8,196 nucleotides of DNA from CAZTLI01 sp964614375 (GTDB taxonomy: Bacteria > Chloroflexota > Anaerolineae > Aggregatilineales > Phototrophicaceae). The notes beneath the pieces were generated by a model that saw only the letters and a program-made list of their open reading frames with translations, had not been told where the DNA came from and searched no databases. Shown here piece after piece: positions 7,267 to 8,196 of the stretch. Numbering within the stretch: the stretch's first letter is position 1; the number at the start of each line of letters is the position of its first letter. The stretch spans positions 1 through 8,196 of the forward strand of contig CAZTLI010000239.1 in the NCBI GenBank assembly GCA_964614375.1, in the 5' to 3' direction. The position numbers were made by a program, and so were the translations under genes.

Positions 7267-7683
7267 ATGGCTGAGATGAAAGGCCCATACCACATGCGAC
7301 CACCCGTGATGTCGGTGCGGGTGGAAGACAGCATGGACATCATGATTGTGCGCGATACCGTGCGTCGTGCCGCCGGATTATTGGGCTTTTCGCCGGCACA
7401 TCGGGCACAGCTCGCCAGCGCCGCCGCGACTCTGGCGGAATTGGTGTTGAAAACGGGTGAAGCCCATACGATTCATCTGAACGGGGTCATCAATGGGGTG
7501 AAGACCGGGTTGCAGATTTCGTCCGCCACCCCCTGGTTAGCGGGGGTATCGGTCAATAATGTGTTGATTGCGCTCAAATCCAAATTGGGCGATCTGGTCG
7601 ATGAAATTTTGCTCGAAGGCGAAACACCGACGATTATCATGGTCATGTGGCTTAACGAAACCATTGGCGATAAACGAGAGTGA
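7267..7683 (+). CDS. Small protein resembling a degenerate RsbT/RsbW-type ATPase domain
   Basis: This is a 138-residue soluble protein with no firm family assignment. Residues 16-64 follow the pattern of the anti-sigma kinase family RsbT/RsbW: VRVEDSMDIMIVRDTVRRAA, then GLLGFS, then a helix LASAAATLAELVLKTG where the family has a segment like AASELARN. The key residues of that N box are missing (the Glu position is Thr55 and the Asn position Leu59), and no DxGxG ATP-binding motif follows, only SATPWLAG. If related, it probably does not hydrolyse ATP and would act by binding a partner. I chose the ATG at 7267, preceded by AGGT at 7254-7257. A GTG at 7246 would add 7 residues. It ends 2 bases before cheW-2, suggesting tight co-expression. 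Confidence 0.75.
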   Translation: MAEMKGPYHMRPPVMSVRVEDSMDIMIVRDTVRRAAGLLGFSPAHRAQLASAAATLAELVLKTGEAHTIHLNGVINGVKTGLQISSATPWLAGVSVNNVLIALKSKLGDLVDEILLEGETPTIIMVMWLNETIGDKRE

Positions 7684-7685
7684 CG

Positions 7686-8138
7686 ATGCCCGACCGCATC
7701 CCCGTACTGACATTCCGCCTCGGTGAGCAGGATTATGCGCTGCGGATTACCGATGTCGTCGAGGTGACGGCGATTGTTGAATTAATACAGGTCGCGGGGA
7801 TGCCCGATGCCATCCTGGGCATTGCCAATCGACATGGCACACCGCTGCCCATTATCGACTTGCGCCAGATATTCACCCGAACAGCGCCCGTGGTGGACAG
7901 CAATACCCTGTTTATCGTGGTGCAGGCGGGTGAACGCAAAGCTGGATTGGTGGTGGATGAGGTCTATCAGGTAGACTATACCGCATCCGATCAATTGCAA
8001 ACATCGCATACTGCGGGAAAACTGATACATAGTATAATGAACAATAGGGGAAATCTGGCACAGGTCATCGCCGTTTCGCCATTGCTAGATACCTATCTGA
8101 ACGAGCAAATCGCCAGTTTTGAGGCCGACAGCCCATGA
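7686..8138 (+). CDS. cheW: Second CheW-family coupling protein
   Basis: This compact CheW protein (150 residues) consists of the CheW domain alone: VLTFRLGEQDYALRITDVVEV at the N-terminus, the core GIANRHGTPLPIIDLRQIF at 45-63, and the second half AGLVVDEVYQVDYT at 86-99. It probably couples CheA to receptors, or competes with cheW-1 for CheA, in the cytoplasm. At the usual NLRG position it has NRHG, so the conserved arginine is displaced (His50 in its place, Arg49 one residue earlier). I chose the ATG at 7686 because GAGAG at 7676-7680 lies 5 bases upstream. A GTG at 7680 would overlap the previous stop and add two residues. Its TGA overlaps the next start as ATGA, indicating translational coupling. 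Confidence 0.93.
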   Translation: MPDRIPVLTFRLGEQDYALRITDVVEVTAIVELIQVAGMPDAILGIANRHGTPLPIIDLRQIFTRTAPVVDSNTLFIVVQAGERKAGLVVDEVYQVDYTASDQLQTSHTAGKLIHSIMNNRGNLAQVIAVSPLLDTYLNEQIASFEADSP

Positions 8139-8196
8139 GAAATGGACAAAAAGAGCGCATCCTGATCGTTGCCAAAGATGAAGAGCTGCGTAGCCA
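8135..8196 (+). CDS. Start of a receiver-like protein lacking the acidic pair (partial)
   Basis: An ATG overlapping the cheW-2 stop (ATGA at 8135-8138) opens a frame that runs off the right edge after 20 complete codons. Residues 7-17, ERILIVAKDEE, line up without gaps with the first strand and loop of response regulator receivers (consensus RILIVDDDPE), followed by LR. The two metal-binding acids are Ala and Lys here, which would make it a pseudo-receiver if the rest of the domain follows. What comes after (GGDEF, HD-GYP, kinase or none) cannot be seen. The overlap strongly suggests it belongs to the che operon. Confidence 0.6.
   Translation, partial: MRNGQKERILIVAKDEELRS

Noticed and set aside
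8033..8038. Perfect TATAAT inside cheW-2 as a promoter for the downstream gene
   Set aside because: No acceptable -35 lies 16-18 bases upstream (nearest TACTGC at 8009-8014), and the next gene overlaps cheW-2 by ATGA, which suggests co-translation instead.
1..8196. CRISPR arrays, tRNA or rRNA genes, insertion sequences
   Set aside because: No regularly spaced repeats, no tRNA-like or rRNA segments and no transposase reading frame were seen. The window is almost fully accounted for by pdxS and the che cluster.

Overview
The window carries one chemosensory (Che-type) signal transduction cluster on the + strand. It is flanked on the left by a divergently transcribed vitamin B6 gene (pdxS, - strand) and by the tail of an unidentified gene. 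GC content is moderate and coding density is high. The combination of pdxS (the deoxyxylulose-independent PLP pathway), a CheA-REC hybrid kinase and an RsbT-like protein suggests an environmental non-enteric bacterium. Chloroflexota is my best guess, from general resemblance only, and it is not proven by anything in the window.

Layout. 2-163 is the 3' end of an unrecognised + strand ORF that converges on pdxS (183-1085, -). The gap at 1086-1281 is a divergent promoter region. The cluster then runs rightward: cheW-1 (1282-1875), a membrane MCP-like receptor with almost no extracellular part (1988-3238), hybrid cheA with HPt, dimerisation, ATPase, CheW-like and receiver domains (3242-5644), cheB (5758-6807), a lone receiver cheY/pilG/frzZ-like gene (6854-7228), a small protein resembling a degenerate RsbT/RsbW-type ATPase (7267-7683), a second cheW (7686-8138), and the start of another gene overlapping it by ATGA. 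That last gene opens like a receiver domain but lacks the acidic pair (8135 to the window edge).

How the parts fit. The receptor and CheW proteins would control CheA autophosphorylation on His51. Phosphate can pass to CheA's own receiver (Asp732), to CheB (Asp57) and to the lone receiver (Asp53). CheB would adjust the methylation or amidation state of the receptor. No cheR, cheD, cheC/cheZ or flagellar gene is visible. A hybrid CheA plus a stand-alone receiver is the arrangement known from PilL/ChpA, Frz and similar systems controlling type IV pili, gliding or other cellular functions, so the output need not be flagellar. The least ordinary parts are the RsbT-like protein, the apparent pseudo-receiver at the right edge, the sensorless receptor, and two CheW proteins that both lack the usual arginine of the NLRG motif.
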